Shown in pieces: positions 11,801 to 23,946 of a stretch of 64,000 nucleotides of DNA; the first letter of the stretch is position 1, and the number at the start of each line of letters is the position of its first letter. Where the stretch lies: the NCBI GenBank assembly GCA_030141605.1, contig JAQGDQ010000877.1, positions 1-64,000 on the forward strand, given 5' to 3'. The notes beneath the pieces are model-generated. The model was not told the DNA's origin and searched no databases. It saw only the letters and a program-made list of their open reading frames with translations. The position numbers were made by a program, and so were the translations under genes. The DNA comes from Tubiluchus corallicola (Eukaryota > Priapulida > Priapulimorpha > Priapulimorphida > Tubiluchidae).

Positions 11801-14800
11801 ACTAGAAAGAAATGAAATACAGAAAATTGAGAAAATGAAGAAAGTTGATAACGATGAATAAATGAGATAATGACAGTGAAAAAAAGTTACACAATAATAA
11901 TGTGTTAATGGAACATTATTACATACAACAAAAATTGACTTAATTAAATCCAGTTAAATATTTACACTGTTTTTTATTTCTTCGAATGTCTGTAAAAGAT
12001 TCTCAGGCAATAATTTATTTATTATTACGTGATTAGTTAGCATATTCAACTTTATCATATCATTTCCTGGGAAAAAATTAACGCTATTAGTGAGCTTAGT
12101 GGCTACAGTTAACCTCGGATATGAGGTGCTCGCTTGTAAGGGACCACCAACACCGGTCCCGAGTTTTCGTAACCTTTTTCCTATGTAAAAATCTCTGTAT
12201 ATAAGGGACGATATCTTCAGGTCCCGCATAATAGAAACCCAGGTAAATTACCTCGCATATAAGGGACCCTATGATCAGATATTTTTACATTCTAAAAAGC
12301 CTATGCCGAGACTACGGTCGGGTCTTGTGGCTTTAATGATGTGAGTAACTAGTTGGTGGCAAGGGTAATGTCAGTGGATGGTCGTGATGGATGAAAGAAA
12401 TAGGTCAGAGCACAAGGTGTTGTTTACTACCGTCGCCGCAAGTGCCGATGCCGGGTTTATTGCATTGTTGTAATAGTAGTTACTGTTAATGATTCTCAAC
12501 TCCCTCTGATTTTATTAACTAGTTCCAGCTTGTTCGATTATGACAAAAAATAAATTAAATACAAGAAAAATCTTTAGTGTCTCCGAAATCAGTACATCCG
12601 TAATATTATATTCTACAGCCAACTATATATATATATATACTACCAGATGAGGTATATAGTGCTGGGGTCTATATACACATTCAGTCTGACTCAGCTTCGG
12701 CTATAAGGTACATGAGATATAAGGGACGATTTTTTTCTGCTCTGGAGGTGTCCCTTATATCTGAGTTTGACTGTATTTAGGGCTAACAATCTTTTAGTAA
12801 TTGACATCTACTAATTGAGCGATGATTTTTCTCATAGTAACTATTGCATCAACATTTATTTAAAAATTGGCTGTTTTCATTAAAGCGCTTTGTTTTAACT
12901 CCTGCATCTCGTGCGTATCCATCTTGTGATATGTTTCGGCGCCTGATGCCACCGCTTGCTTCCAAATCACGTTTTTATTAATGCCTTCATGAAATTATAA
13001 GTGTGACAAAGTGAACAAGTCTGAACTTGACAAGTTTTCAACAAATCTATTTAATGAACTGAATAACACAGATTCTTCTCATCTGTAAATTAAGTGAGCT
13101 GTTTTCATTGCGTTTTTGATAGTCGATGTTAAGAGGACGGGGTGGCTGCTACAAGCACACATTTTACGGCATACAGAGTCATCAGTGTATGGAAATTACC
13201 CCTAGTCTAGCCTGTGCAAACAAGTGTGTCTTCTGCTGGAGGTATGTATCTCTGTGTGACTGAATTCTGAGCATCACAATCATGTTTAAGCTTTCTTCAT
13301 TGCAAGTCTTCTGTTATGTGCGCATAGTTCTCTAAGTGCTACAGATGTGAAGACTGTGCGACGAAGTTTTTTGCCAATTTAAATATTGTTACGGTCGCAA
13401 AATGGCCACCATTTATCTGCGACCCACCCCTCTGCATTGTGATGGTCTCGTCCATACGAAGCCATTGCATAGTGGCGTTGAATACCAGGTATAAAACTGT
13501 CGCTATGGAATGGCCTCGACTGTTCAGTTGAGTTTCCACCTCAGCACCTGCTCCATAATTACAACCAACATGGAGCGCAATGGAGTAGATATCTGACGAG
13601 TTACTTGATTCTATGATTTCACTTTTGTTACTACTTCTTTTACGTTTTCTTCACAAGTGCGTATCGGCACCGTCCGCGCTCTATGTTACAATATGTTCCC
13701 AAGACAAGCACTAAAAAATTTCACAGGTTAGTAGAAACAAAATTCAATGACAACAGACACAGCTGGAATTAATATACAAAATAAAAATAAATATTGTATT
13801 CAAGATGCTCAATACGTGCATTAGAGAACTTTCTTAGAGGAAAATTACTGCAGAAAACTTTTGTCGTCGTAGCAGTCTGTTCTAGACTGTTCCAGTTTTC
13901 TCATGTCTGAGGACCAATTCTCGAGAATATTTAATCGTTCCAATATTACGGCAATGGCATTGTATTTCAAAATTGATCACTTGCACTGCTGTATTACCTA
14001 TAGTAAGTTTGTTTTTCATGTTTTAAAATAAGTTCGAAAATTCTCAGTAACGAATGTCATTCATTCTGGCAGGCATCACACGAATCCAGTGGGCACGGAA
14101 TGGCGGTGGAAACTGGATGACCCGGAACTAATATTACAAGGAGCCTTGGATAATCATTATAAAATGATTAATGAATTCAAAGGTATGCGTTTGACGGCGT
14201 AGCTAGATTTGGACATTAAGAGTCAAAATTTGACAAAAAATTTTGCAGGGACCATTCGAAGCCAAAAGCTATAACTGTGATATTTTCATAGTGAGTAGCT
14301 TTGTGTCTGCAAAAGGCTGTAAGTTTCACACTTTTGCAGTCTTTCCTAGCACGTGCGGTAGTTTGCTGAAAGCCTATGCATTACCCAAATTTTATACTTT
14401 GAAGGCCTTGTTAAGCAACCAGAATCAGTCAATTTCTTGAACATTGTAAGGTCAACCAAACCATCAAAAATTTGTAATTTGACAACATGGGTAATCGTGC
14501 ATGTTTAACAAATGCAAAAATCAACTTTTGCCAATACTGGTTTAACCAGAATTCTGTCGATTTTATGACTTTTTGTTTCAACGAAAGGTCACTAGTATGT
14601 TTTATAATATGTGCTCAGTGTTATAGCTGAAGTCCAATCCCAATGGTAAAAGCCACATTTTTGATTTGAAAGTCAGTTTAAATCAGTTTGATTTAGGCAG
14701 TTGGTTTGCCTACGTGTGTCTGTCTGACAGAATGTAGTTGCATACAGCCACTTCAGCTTTGTGTGCTAGCACTTGAACCAGATGTGCAAGTAATCTGTAA

Positions 14801-17800
14801 AACAGTGTAAATTTATGCGTGTTCTCGTAGGCGTGCCGGGAGTTTTGCCTGATCGTTTAACCGAGGGCAGAAACGTGCAGCATTGTGCGCTGTCGCTAGT
14901 AGGAGAACCTATCATGTATCCAAAGATCAAGGAATTCGTCAGACTGCTGCACAACAAGAAGATTTCCACGTTCCTAGTGACAAACGCTCAGTTTCCTGAT
15001 GCTATAAGGTAGTATCCGTAAACAAATTTTGTAATTTCTACCGCTAGATGGCAGTTAGTTGCAAACAATTGCTGTGAACAATGAGTATGTAGTCATTGTT
15101 TGTAGTGGCTGCTCTTTACAATCAGAGTTAAGACAGTTTTGCATTATGTTACTTCAACGAACGAAATGTGCTCTAATTTAGTGTATTTGTGCACAGGCAC
15201 TCTGGGCCGGTGGCAGTTCACGACCACATTTGACAGAAAACTGAGAGAATTTCTTCAATTCTATTCTCTGTCATTGTCTGTGAATCTTATAGCAATGCCT
15301 TCTAGCTGTTATGAACAGAAAGCCTTCACTATTTCATTCATGTTCCAAAGTCGTTTATTTTAAAGAGAATAATAAAGAGAACATTAACAAGTAAGGAAAA
15401 TAACTAGAATGATAGACAGAAGCTTAATAATTAAGAAGAAGTCAACTTATTGGTAAAATTGTCCTTTCCTCCCTACACTGCTCATAGAGGGCAGCACCTT
15501 CCAGTAAATAAGTGTCGTTATGCATATTGCAGTTACACTAGCGTCTGCCTCAGTTTTGACAAAAATGTCATTGGATCAAACCTTAACTGTCGTTTATAAA
15601 TTCTGGTGTCTTGTACCAATCCTAATGAAGAAGACTCTACAAAATACACATTCTAAGTTGATTGTAGCCTGCTGATACCAATAGCATTTTACTGACGTCT
15701 TTGGCATCCGATTTTGCATTGCTTCCGGTATCTTAAACTTTGTAAGTTGAATAATTGTTGTTCAACTCGATTTTATTTAGAGACATTGATCCAGTCACAC
15801 AACTGTATGTCAGCATCGATGCCAGTTCTCCGGAAAGTCTGAAGAAGATTGACAGGCCTCTCTTTAAAGATTTCTGGCAACGATTCATTGACAGTCTTGA
15901 CGCTCTGTCTGAGAAGGTATGTAACGTTTTGTTAGTGTGCGTTATGTATATCGCTTTGCTCGGTAGATCGACCAGTTAAGTTTGTCTAGCCAGCTATGAA
16001 AGCTTCAGATTCGTGTTTATGAGCCTAAATTTGTGCTGCTTTCAATGTATTTTCTTAGAAGTTTCTTAGACATTATTTTTTTCTTATCGGGTCATTATCG
16101 TTGTATGTTTTCTTAAAAATAAGCCCAAATTTTGTATTCCGGGTCTAATAAATTTAATGTTATCAGATTTAAATTTTAAGTATTTGACAGCAGTTAAACA
16201 ATTATTTTTTTAATTTACATTGAATTTGACAATTTGAGTTAACTTTGATACCATTGCAACCTTGACATTTAAAATTACAGAATAGGTTGTAATAACATTT
16301 ATATTTCTAAAAGTTGTTATGCAACTACGCACCGGACCAGAATTTAGTCACCTGAGTTCAATTTCAAAATGTAGAAAATAACAGATTTTTTTCAGTGAGG
16401 CTTTATCTGTGCAGCAGTGATGTTAAAATTGTCATAAAATGATCGCTATTTGTTGCTTTATGGTTTTTCAGTGTCAAAGAACAGTTTACCGACTAACATT
16501 GGTGAAAGGTATGAATGCAGATGATATTGATGGTTATGTTGAACTAATAAACAGAGGAAAGCCGGACTTTATTGAAGTGAAGGTACTTTAAATTGACTTC
16601 GTTTACCAGCTATACCAAGCAGAAGGGCAGATGCAGAGCATGCGGGGGGTCGATGTAGCTAGGGGTTCTGCTGGAATGCATTTTCCTGGATTTTAGTCCT
16701 TTGTCAACCTTCTGTAATTGGTGGATTGATGACTAAATTTGTTGCACATTTCTGATTTAGTGCATCGTTATAATAGCAGTAATGTAACAGATAAGAATAA
16801 ATGATAAAAAAATTCTTGCATGCCAGCGCCCTCTACACTGCCTTATTATTGTCTTCTTCTTGTGTTTGCACTATTAACACCTTGATGCAGTGTCGCTGTC
16901 ATTAGCTTTTGTTGTTTGCCGAAATGACAATAGCTGCTTACAATATTATTCAGGAAATAAAAAATCTGTCTTTACGTGGCAATATGGGACACCTGTTATG
17001 CTTAATTTTTCCATATAGAAAGTGAGGAGTCCAGACCCCCTGAACCCACTCTGGATCCGTTTCGGCTATAAACTAATGTATGTGTGAAAATTCTAATGTG
17101 GCAGTACTGTCATCGTAGTTAGTTGCTGACCAGGCTGTTTTTCACAACAAACGTTTTTCTAAGAAACTCAAGTTCACTGTGCAGTAAAGAAATTTTGACC
17201 GTCTAAATTTTTGTTTTTTCAATTTTGCCGTAATGCTCAATATTGTTAAAAATGGCAAAAAAAATTAGCGGAGAAGTTCGGGACTGTTCGAATGATATAC
17301 TATCAGCCATTTAAGATAATTCTAGTTAAATGATGCCATTTTTGCAGTCTGTGTGTTACGGATTTATTCTTTTTTGTAGTTTGGTCATTGTCAAAACTTC
17401 CGGTTCATCTTTTTAGTTCATGTTCTCTGTTAAATTTAGTCAAAAAGAACTAAATTCGGCCACCAAAACAATTATTTCGGTTCTTTTCATTTTCCTTAAA
17501 ATAGTTTTCGAGCCTTCCCTGGAAAAGATTTTTAGATTTTTTAGATTTTGTACTTTCACATTGATATCAGTTTTCCGTCTGTTGTTTAACCGTAAGTTTT
17601 TCTCAGCTGTTATTTCTTCTAGGGCGTAACTTACTGTGGCAATTCCAAGACAAGCGCACTCACTATGCAAAACGTACCCTGGCATGAAGAAGTTTTGAAC
17701 TTTTGCCACGAATTGGCTAGTCAGTGTGAAAACTACGAGGTCGCTGCTGAACACGAACATTCCAACTGCGTGCTGGTGGCCAATAAAAAGGTTTGCGCTC

Positions 17801-19836
17801 TTGCCTTCCTTTACAGACAGATTCAGCAAGATTTTGCCTAAGAGATACATTTGTAATTTGCTTTCTGTTACTGAAAAAATTTGCAAAACTTTGGAACTAA
17901 TCACTTTTTTTTCTCCATTAGTAGTTTCAAAGTGATACAGCATGCCATATTTTGGGCGCTATTACACTTTCGCACCGCCTAGTTTTTCCTGGCCTATTGG
18001 TTGTTTTCACGCCTGCAGGCCAGAAAGCAGACCAACAGGCGTAATATATACCATATTCCCATAATATTATTGGTTTTTAGGCTTTATAATTCCAGATAAA
18101 ATCATACATTACTTACCGACGCCATTACGCAAAAAGCTCCACGTGAATAATCGTGTTTACACCACTAATGCGCAATCGCTCTCGCGCAGTGACTATGTGG
18201 CCCTTAACATGTATTTTTAGTTTCTTCGCATAATTTATGATTGTTAGGGTTGCAGCCACGGGACTCAAGCTGGCATATACGAGGAAATTATTTTAGACCA
18301 CAACAGTTATTTATCATTAATTTTATTTATTACTGTAGTATTATTACTGTTAGATTATAAAAAAAGTAAAGGTTTTTTCTTTATTTCGTAAATGCGATGA
18401 GAGTGTGTCACGTGCTTTTAAGCTAGGCCCTGATAATGCATAAACTAGTACGAAATTCGTCACGTGACTACACACGCAAACAAGATGGCGATACGAACTG
18501 TATAGGTGTAGAACTGTGAATACAGCATAATTATTGGTAATTATACCTAAATATATGATTAAATTACAATTAGATTAGCGGAAACATTCACTGATGATGT
18601 AAGAATAATAGAATAATGACGTACGAGCCTAGAAACGAGTAATAACCTACAAAAAACTAGGCGGTGCGAAAGTGTAATAGCGCCCATATTTTGTTTTCTT
18701 GCGTGATTAATGGCGTATTCTTCATTTCTATAGCTCACTTCAAAGTTGAGAATAAGTCATCACATTTAGTATAAATGCCTGCATAAACATGAAAACCAAC
18801 AAGTTTAGCGGAAAAGTAATAATGTAATCGAATTCCAGCATTTCTATGCGCCGCAGTTACGTTAATTAATGAATAAAACGTTTTGAAATCTCAGTAATTG
18901 AACATTTCCGGTACTGTATCTGCACACGCAAAGTTTCGGCTGCGTGTGGTGAGTGACGTCATGGCAGGATGAGAGTGATTGCACCAAAAATTTTATGGTA
19001 TATCCGTGCCTGTGTTTACTATGGTGAAGATCTGACCGACCAGCTGCCGCGTGTTGAATTGTTGGAAGTACAGTAGTTTGTTTTTGTATTGTATTTCTTT
19101 TTTGTACATTGCGCTTGTGCAAACTGTCCAGAATTTGTGTAGCAGGGAAACATAGCAAAACGACCAATGATGGTGTCAGTATTTTCAACTTTCCTGCCAT
19201 CACGTCATCAGTGAATGGCTGCAGAATCGCTGAATTGCTTGTATAAAGTAATTGGCATAGGCAAAATCGACCAGTTATTTACTTAATTACATAATTATTC
19301 TACAAAAATGATTGAAATATCATTTCAACACGTGTTCCTTAAACTTTTGCTAAAAATTGTTGGTGAGGCCGGACTTTAACTTTAAGTAAAATATTACTAT
19401 AACCAACCCTGGCTAGCTATGAGAATCAAATTTATACTGACCTTGTATTCTAACGTTGTGGCTGAGCTTTTTTATGTTAATCTATTCACCCACAGAGGTA
19501 TGCTTTGTATTAATTAACCATGTTGACATTATGTGCTCCATGAACAGGTTTCATTCCATTTGTAGTATTTGAATCCAACTGTACAGTTTTGTATGAAAAC
19601 CTTTATTCAGATTTTTTTGTTTCTAGTTCAAGGTTGACGGTGCCTGGTGGACCTGGATTGATTACGAAAAATTCCATTGTCTAATGGAGAAATTTACTGA
19701 AAGCCACGGATCTCACAGATTCTCGTCTCTCGACTACATGGGTAGAACTCCATCGTGGGCAGAATACGGAGCGACAGAACGTGGATTCGATCCACAAGAA
19801 AAGCGCTGGCATCGTAAAAACAAAACAGTGAAGTGA
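2236..19836 (+). CDS. TYW1: S-adenosyl-L-methionine-dependent tRNA 4-demethylwyosine synthase TYW1 (14 exons seen; 5' exon not found)
   Basis: Exons: 2236-2331, 3235-3336, 3713-3907, 6844-6943, 7588-7772, 9184-9282, 10672-10797, 13123-13241, 14073-14182, 14831-15008, 15781-15916, 16472-16582, 17623-17790, 19627-19836 (TGA). They join in frame to 644 aa; the human protein is about 732 aa. Order: N-terminal flavodoxin domain (residues 20-160) with FMN phosphate loop STQSGTAK and VFGLGDSAYG; acidic linker (about 190-250); GSHSGVKLCRWTK; radical-SAM Cx3Cx2C motif CANKCVFC (C332, C336, C339) for the [4Fe-4S] cluster; CALSLVGEPIMYP; LYVSIDAS; C-terminal wyosine-formation region with WWTWIDY. The family converts N1-methylguanosine-37 of tRNA-Phe plus pyruvate into 4-demethylwyosine, the tricyclic step of wybutosine synthesis. 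The first exon seen starts in phase 0 without ATG, so an upstream exon, probably with a membrane anchor as in vertebrates, is missing or unrecognised. The exon 7 acceptor at 10670-10671 has a weak pyrimidine tract. Introns hold only the repeats listed separately. Confidence 0.95.
2340..2520. repeat. Possible tRNA-derived SINE remnant with (GAT)n tract
   Basis: About 50 bp inside the first visible TYW1 intron, the sequence GGTTCGAATAC near 2382 resembles an RNA polymerase III B box. The region ends near 2490-2515 in a GAT trinucleotide run of the kind that often forms a SINE tail. No convincing A box is seen. Weak support. Confidence 0.25.
2785..3111 (+). mobile_element. Helitron 5' end, truncated copy 1
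   Basis: Begins TCTATACTCTTATATTAATA directly after an A, the 5'-TC signature of Helitrons at an A|T target. Apart from an expanded (TA)n tract at about 2817-2852, it matches the first about 310 bp of the complete copy at 8327-9091 closely, up to GCGGTGGGTGT. It then stops and runs into simple ATT/ATA repeats, so its 3' terminus is lost. It lies in the TYW1 intron between the first two visible exons. Short open frames across it on both strands are shared with copy 2 and are not genes. Confidence 0.8.
3118..3225. repeat. AT-rich (ATT/TTG)n microsatellite
   Basis: Runs of ATT, TTATTG and TAT triplets follow the broken end of Helitron copy 1 and reach to within about 10 bp of the 3235 TYW1 exon acceptor. 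Confidence 0.8.
3955..5395. repeat. Minisatellite, 47-bp unit, about 30 copies
   Basis: A head-to-tail array of GAGTTCCACCGTGCATCTAG followed by GTGTTTGTTTGACAGTTCAT and TGTGAGT. Successive CCGTGCATC positions (for example 4051 and 4098) give a 47-bp period. Most units are identical. A few are shortened (near 4607, 4692, 5068 and 5345) or carry single changes such as TTCATTG to TTTATTG. The short variant TTTATTGTGAGTTCCACTG recurs at about 5057 and 5336, so a block of several units was itself duplicated. The array starts about 50 bp after the third visible TYW1 exon and lies wholly in that intron. Confidence 0.97.
5745..6247. mobile_element. TA-flanked TIR element (Tc1/mariner-pogo-like MITE), 503 bp
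   Basis: Imperfect terminal inverted repeats: left CCGTATTTATCCGAGTATA, right (reversed) CCATATTTATTCTAGTATA. Both ends abut TA dinucleotides (5743-5744 and 6248-6249), the Tc1/mariner target duplication. Subterminal GCGCGTTATA motifs are inverted at 5778 and 6177. An unbroken 128-codon frame runs antisense inside (5802-6188) and has no domain I recognise. Lies in the long TYW1 intron. Confidence 0.75.
6285..6660 (+). mobile_element. tRNA-derived SINE with (TTG)n tail
   Basis: The head (about 6290-6345) resembles a tRNA: TAGCCTTGTGG fits an A box and GTAAGTTCAATAC a B box about 35 bp later. A unique body follows, ending in GCCGACTTGAAATAAATATTG and a long TTG/TTA trinucleotide tail (6541-6655). 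This architecture is typical of SINEs. It sits 40 bp after the TIR element and 190 bp before a TYW1 exon. Open frames over the tail are low-complexity artefacts. Confidence 0.65.
8327..9091 (+). mobile_element. Non-autonomous Helitron, complete copy 2, 765 bp
   Basis: Starts TCTATACTCTTATATTAATA after an A and ends GGGGCCTTTGCTAG before a T, so it sits at an A|T target with 5'-TC and 3'-CTAG termini. Twelve to thirteen bases before the end is a hairpin, CGCAAAA-TT-TTTTGCG (9063-9078). These are the three Helitron hallmarks. It encodes no Rep/helicase protein. It lies in the TYW1 intron before the 9184 exon. The first about 310 bp match 2785-3111 and the last about 130 bp match the window end in antisense. 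Confidence 0.9.
9631..10358 (+). mobile_element. Tigger/pogo-like MITE, copy A, 728 bp
   Basis: Ends CAGTAAGTCCTTAACGACTC (left) and, read inward from the right, CAGTAAGTCCTCGCTTAACG. Both are bounded by TA (9629-9630 and 10359-10360). TIRs of this CAGTAAGTCC type with AACGACGTTAA subterminal motifs are typical of pogo/Tigger elements. No transposase frame is present. A diverged relative lies at 30219-30870. It is in a TYW1 intron. Confidence 0.85.
12106..12773 (+). mobile_element. TA-flanked TIR element, family 'CAGTYAACCTCGG', copy 1, 668 bp
   Basis: Left end CAGTTAACCTCGGATATGAG, right end (reversed) CAGTCAAACTCAGATATAAG; both touch TA. Internal text such as ACCAACACCGGTCCCGAGTTT, repeated TATAAGGGAC and CATAATAGAAACCCAGGTAAA recurs in inverted orientation at 54295-54764. 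The target site and the CAG termini point to Tc1/mariner-pogo. There is no transposase. An antisense 91-codon frame at 11954-12229 overlaps its left part and is not a gene. Confidence 0.85.
17955..18684. mobile_element. TIR element with 33-bp perfect inverted repeats and 9-bp target duplication, 730 bp
   Basis: Left end GGCGCTATTACACTTTCGCA, continuing CCGCCTAGTTTTT, is repeated exactly in reverse complement at 18652-18684. The flanks are CATATTTTG at 17946-17954 and 18685-18693, a perfect 9-bp direct repeat. A 9-bp duplication fits Mutator-like or Merlin elements and excludes Tc1/mariner (TA). An alternative cut (element starting GGGCGC) would give a 7-bp duplication. No transposase frame is present. 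It lies in the last TYW1 intron and probably inserted recently, since the arms are identical. Confidence 0.9.
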
Positions 19837-22800
19837 TTTCACAAACTTTGTTCATGCTACCTCAAGTACGCAGAGGCTTTTGGCTCTCCTGCGCTGTGCC
19901 TTAACGATCGCGGGTAATGCTAGCGTCACCTTGTGATCGTTTTTGCAATTACAGGTTCCTGTTGGATTGCAGCATGCAGTTTGAAACTTTGATATTGGTT
20001 ACCAGATGAATTTTGTTAATACGACAAGCGTTTTACTTTTAAAAGTTTTTGATTAATTTGCTACCATTATAAACGTTTACTGCAAGTTATAGGAAATGTA
20101 TAAAAGGAAATATGGAAAAGTCTGTGTTTGATAAAGCTTCTGCTGCAATTGAATGCAGATTAATTAGTGGCAAGAAGGTTTCATACATTCAAGATAGAAT
20201 AAATTGTTACTCAAGATAGAATAAATTGTTATTTACTTTTAAGACTTCTGAAGTCTGTGTTTGATAAAGCTTTTGCTGCAATTGAATACAGATGAATTGG
20301 TGACAACAAAGTTTCATACGTTCAAGATAGAATAAATTGTTACTTACTTCTATTTTGTAAGTTTATTTCGGAAAAATAACTGTTAAAACATAATGAAAAC
20401 AGTAAGAGAGTAAGTGTTAATTACGTTTCTGCTTAGTCTTGCACAATGCCTGTATGCATTGTTTATCCATAATTTACTTCTACTTCAGAATAAGCCTTTC
20501 ACAGATGACCTTGAAAATGTCAAAGTTCAAGTGTACAAGACAACACATTTGTGTACACTTGGCATAGCCTCGCTGCTCAAGCTATTGTAGTAATAACAGT
20601 TTTAAAGTTAGCTAGAACTTTCCCTAGTTCATCTTGCTCTCAAGCAAGATCCTGCTAGCAAAGCACTGTACACACAGACTAATGCGTAATTAAGTAAAAT
20701 TCACATAAAACAACTGAAGTTACTGCACTCCTGAACTGGTGTGGCAAACGGCTTTGCTTTACATGCATGACCTTTGACCAACAGCAGCTGCACGTGTACA
20801 CAACAAAACTTTGAAAAAGCTTATTATTCTTATAATGATCTTGTGATTAAAATGAATTTTAAAGTTTGTACAGAAAATGTTCCTTAATTTTTTGTATTAA
20901 GACGTATTAAAAATGTCTTAAAATGCCCCATAAATCATATTTTAAGCGATATTAAAATGAGATATTAAAAATACAGCCTGAATTAAGGGAATTGAATTTA
21001 TTGAATATTTATTTGTAGTCATATTTATATCACTAGAGACGACAGAACCTGGTGTTTTATTCTCTTTTGGTGGCATAAGTTTGCGATGACCTTCATCTTC
21101 ATAAAACTGTAAATTTGCTGTGCAGCATCATTGTTGAATGTTATCCACATGACTTCCAGGTGACATGTCAGTTGACGTGCAACACCTCCATAGTAAAAAA
21201 AAGTGATGCAGACTAATTTCTGGTGTGCAAATCCAAAACAAATTTCAATACGTTCTACAATGTAGTTTTTGCAGAAATGTGCCTCCAGGAAAGACGTGAA
21301 GTGCAGTGCTCGTTGTTGTACATAGCTTCTTGGTAAAGCATTCCACTCTTTAGTAGTGTGTGTTAAAAAAAGAGCAGGCCATCATAGCTGATGGATCATA
21401 ACTATCATGCATAGATGTTCTCCCATCACAAATCCTACCTCTGCTCCCTGAACATTCCTGGATTCGCTTCTCTGGATTTTATCTTGAATTGCTGGATATG
21501 ATTCTTTTGTACAAATACCAACTAATAATGTCTTCTAAAAGAATGAAACTAAAAGGTTTCAAGATTTTGTGTTAAGTAATTCTCTGTGTAGAATGAAATG
21601 AAATCATGTGCACTTTTAGTTGAAATGAAGTCAAATTAAATTATTTTTAAAATATTTGAAATCTATTCCACAGCATTTAGTTTTTAGGATAATTTGTGTT
21701 TAGTATTTTTTGTGCTATACACCACTATTTATTTAACGCTGCCCTAACTTGTGGACTTGAACAGCCCGGGGATTGTGCAAAAGTAGGCTAACAGCAACAA
21801 AATTTGTATAATCCAATTATTATAAATGTGAACTAAACGCTGATGTAACTCTAATGCGAGAAAGCTTTTTTCGAAATTCACCAACAGAGGCCGCCACTAC
21901 TCTAGAACTGGCGGGCATGCACATTTTGGATGTCTGGCGTAGCAGCTCTTCCAGTTTTCATCAAATTTTCGTATAAAAATTCACCTTTGTGAAGTCGAAT
22001 TGAATGTCAGTCAGTTACATTGCGAAGGGTAATTGGCTTTCGTATTGCAATTGTGCTACTTTGGTGCACATGTAGTTCACGTAATGGTTGTTAAGCTGGC
22101 ACAAGCTCAGCAAACTGCCGTTATTATTATAACTTCTTAGATAAGGTCAGTTGCACTAACTCAATTATGGTTTTTTTCAGGAACTGTAGTCGATGTATGT
22201 ATTGGGACACGTTAGTGCATTGCAACTCAGTAGTATTCCATTGCAAACCTGTATGAGTAAATAAGTAAGTAAGTAAATAATTGTCTCTGAATCATTGAAT
22301 GTTACAAAATAAACAAAAACAAAAAACTAAAATAAAGATGGAAAAGAGACAAGGTGGCGAAACGACCAAGGCCAAGGGTCACCAAGTCAATCGCCCTATT
22401 AAATTGATGAAAATTAAGTGACCTTTCAAGTAAGATATGTACAAATGAAAATAATCAGCAACTCAATAAAAAAATGAGGCAACAAATTTAAATGAGTTTA
22501 AATTTAGGAACAGTTAATAAATTGCGCAATAAGAAAGGGCAAAATTTAAATTAGCAAGCAAAACAGAAAATTTAAACTCAACAAAAACAAAACTAAAAAT
22601 TGCATATAAATCAAGAAACCGAATCCAACAGAAGAAGCAAAAAATGAAGCAATGTCAAGGGATGAGTAAATCATCACCAGGTCAAGTACCTCTATCCAAA
22701 TTTAAAGGAAATTATATAACGTGACAAGTACAGACAAGGAAAATTATAATAATCAACATTTTAAAAAGAAAAATAAAAAAGAATAGCAAGTGAGATATTA

Positions 22801-23946
22801 CAAATGAGAGTATAATTAAGTGGCAACATAAATCAATGAATATGGCAAAAGGTGTGAAACAATATTTAAATTAACAAAATGGCAAAAACAAAATGAGAGA
22901 GACACATTAAAATGTGTTATTATAATCATTTTGAATCTACATTTTTTTATTCAAAATTGAAGTTGGACTTTTTACTGTCAGTTTAATCACATAGATTCAC
23001 AAGTTTATTTTTTTCAAAGCAATAAGCCATATGATGCAAAGTACGCAATTATTATAATAATAAAAAATTATTTACGGAATTCATTGTTACACATGGTTGC
23101 ATATTGGTGCTGCAATAATGACTACAATTCGTACATCTGTTTCTGTTCTTTCTTTTCTTATTTTACTTATTCCTTTCTCTGCACATACCCTTGTATATAG
23201 ATTTCCTTATTTGCTTCTATTTCATATTCAGTGGTTCACGAGCTTAAACTCCTGCAGCAGTGTTGTCTCAAGTGTGATTCTATTGGTATAAATCTTTATA
23301 CCAATTAGTGTTAAAATTTATCTGCTAAAACAGTTTGAATTAATGTGCGCGACATGCGCTAAATACAAGTCCAACAGTCTTTTAGATGTAATTTATGATC
23401 TGTTATTGTCCAAAATGGGCAATCATCATCATATTCCAAAATCACTATCACAACATGACATCTTGACTGACTGACATATTATGTGCGAATTGAATTCATT
23501 TTATCTGAAGCAGATAAAAACAGTTTCTGCCAATCCAGTGTCAAAAAAATAATTAATTGCTATAAAAATATGTGAAGAAATCAAACTTACATCTTTGCCG
23601 CATCTTACTAACTTGCTAAAGATAACTCGCAGTTTTGTTGTAAAACGACATTACCTACTGAACAAGAATGACATGTTTCCCATCCAGTCTCCAGAATGAG
23701 GCCAATGGCCTCTTTCCTGTCCTAGCTCAACTAAACAACTAAAATTATGTAATGATGAACATGTATGTGTGTAAAATGTGTGCTGCTTTGTTATCGAACT
23801 GAAGTGAAATAAATCAATTGAATTTAAATTGAATATTTACTAAAACCATCTCTTTGTTCATCATAATCTTACTGAAGTGAAATGAAATGTTTGTTTTGGT
23901 ATAGCTCCATCCTCCATGTCACATAGCACCAGCATGATCTGCAACA
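19837..23946. other. TYW1 3' region and intergenic DNA, no gene seen
   Basis: The stretch after TYW1 holds three AATAAA motifs, for example 20198-20203. Two copies of an about 150-bp block starting GTCTGTGTTTGATAAAGCTT lie in tandem at about 20119-20210 and 20250-20345 and end in AAGATAGAATAAATTGTTA. The tract 22270-22900 is A-rich and low in complexity, following (AAGT)n at about 22257-22276. Near 23800-23835 the sequence GAAATAAATCAATTGAATTT resembles a LINE 3' tail. No exon with convincing splice sites and homology was found on either strand. Confidence 0.6.
20119..20345. repeat. Tandem duplication in the TYW1 3' region, each copy with a poly(A) signal
   Basis: The segment GTCTGTGTTTGATAAAGCTT...GCTGCAATTGAATGCAGAT...TTTCATACATTCAAGATAGA recurs once directly downstream with about 10% differences. 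Each copy ends in AGAATAAATTGTTA, and a further short copy of that end lies at 20206-20229. It could provide alternative TYW1 polyadenylation sites. Confidence 0.6.

Noticed and set aside
17440-17943. 167-codon minus-strand frame
   Set aside because: It is antisense across a TYW1 exon and its intron, with no homology.
18862-19203. 113-codon minus-strand frame in the last TYW1 intron
   Set aside because: No recognisable domain, no splice support, and it lies in AT-rich intron sequence.
22150-22260. Exon after a TTTTTTTCAG acceptor-like site
   Set aside because: The sequence after it has no conserved peptide and no matching donor.
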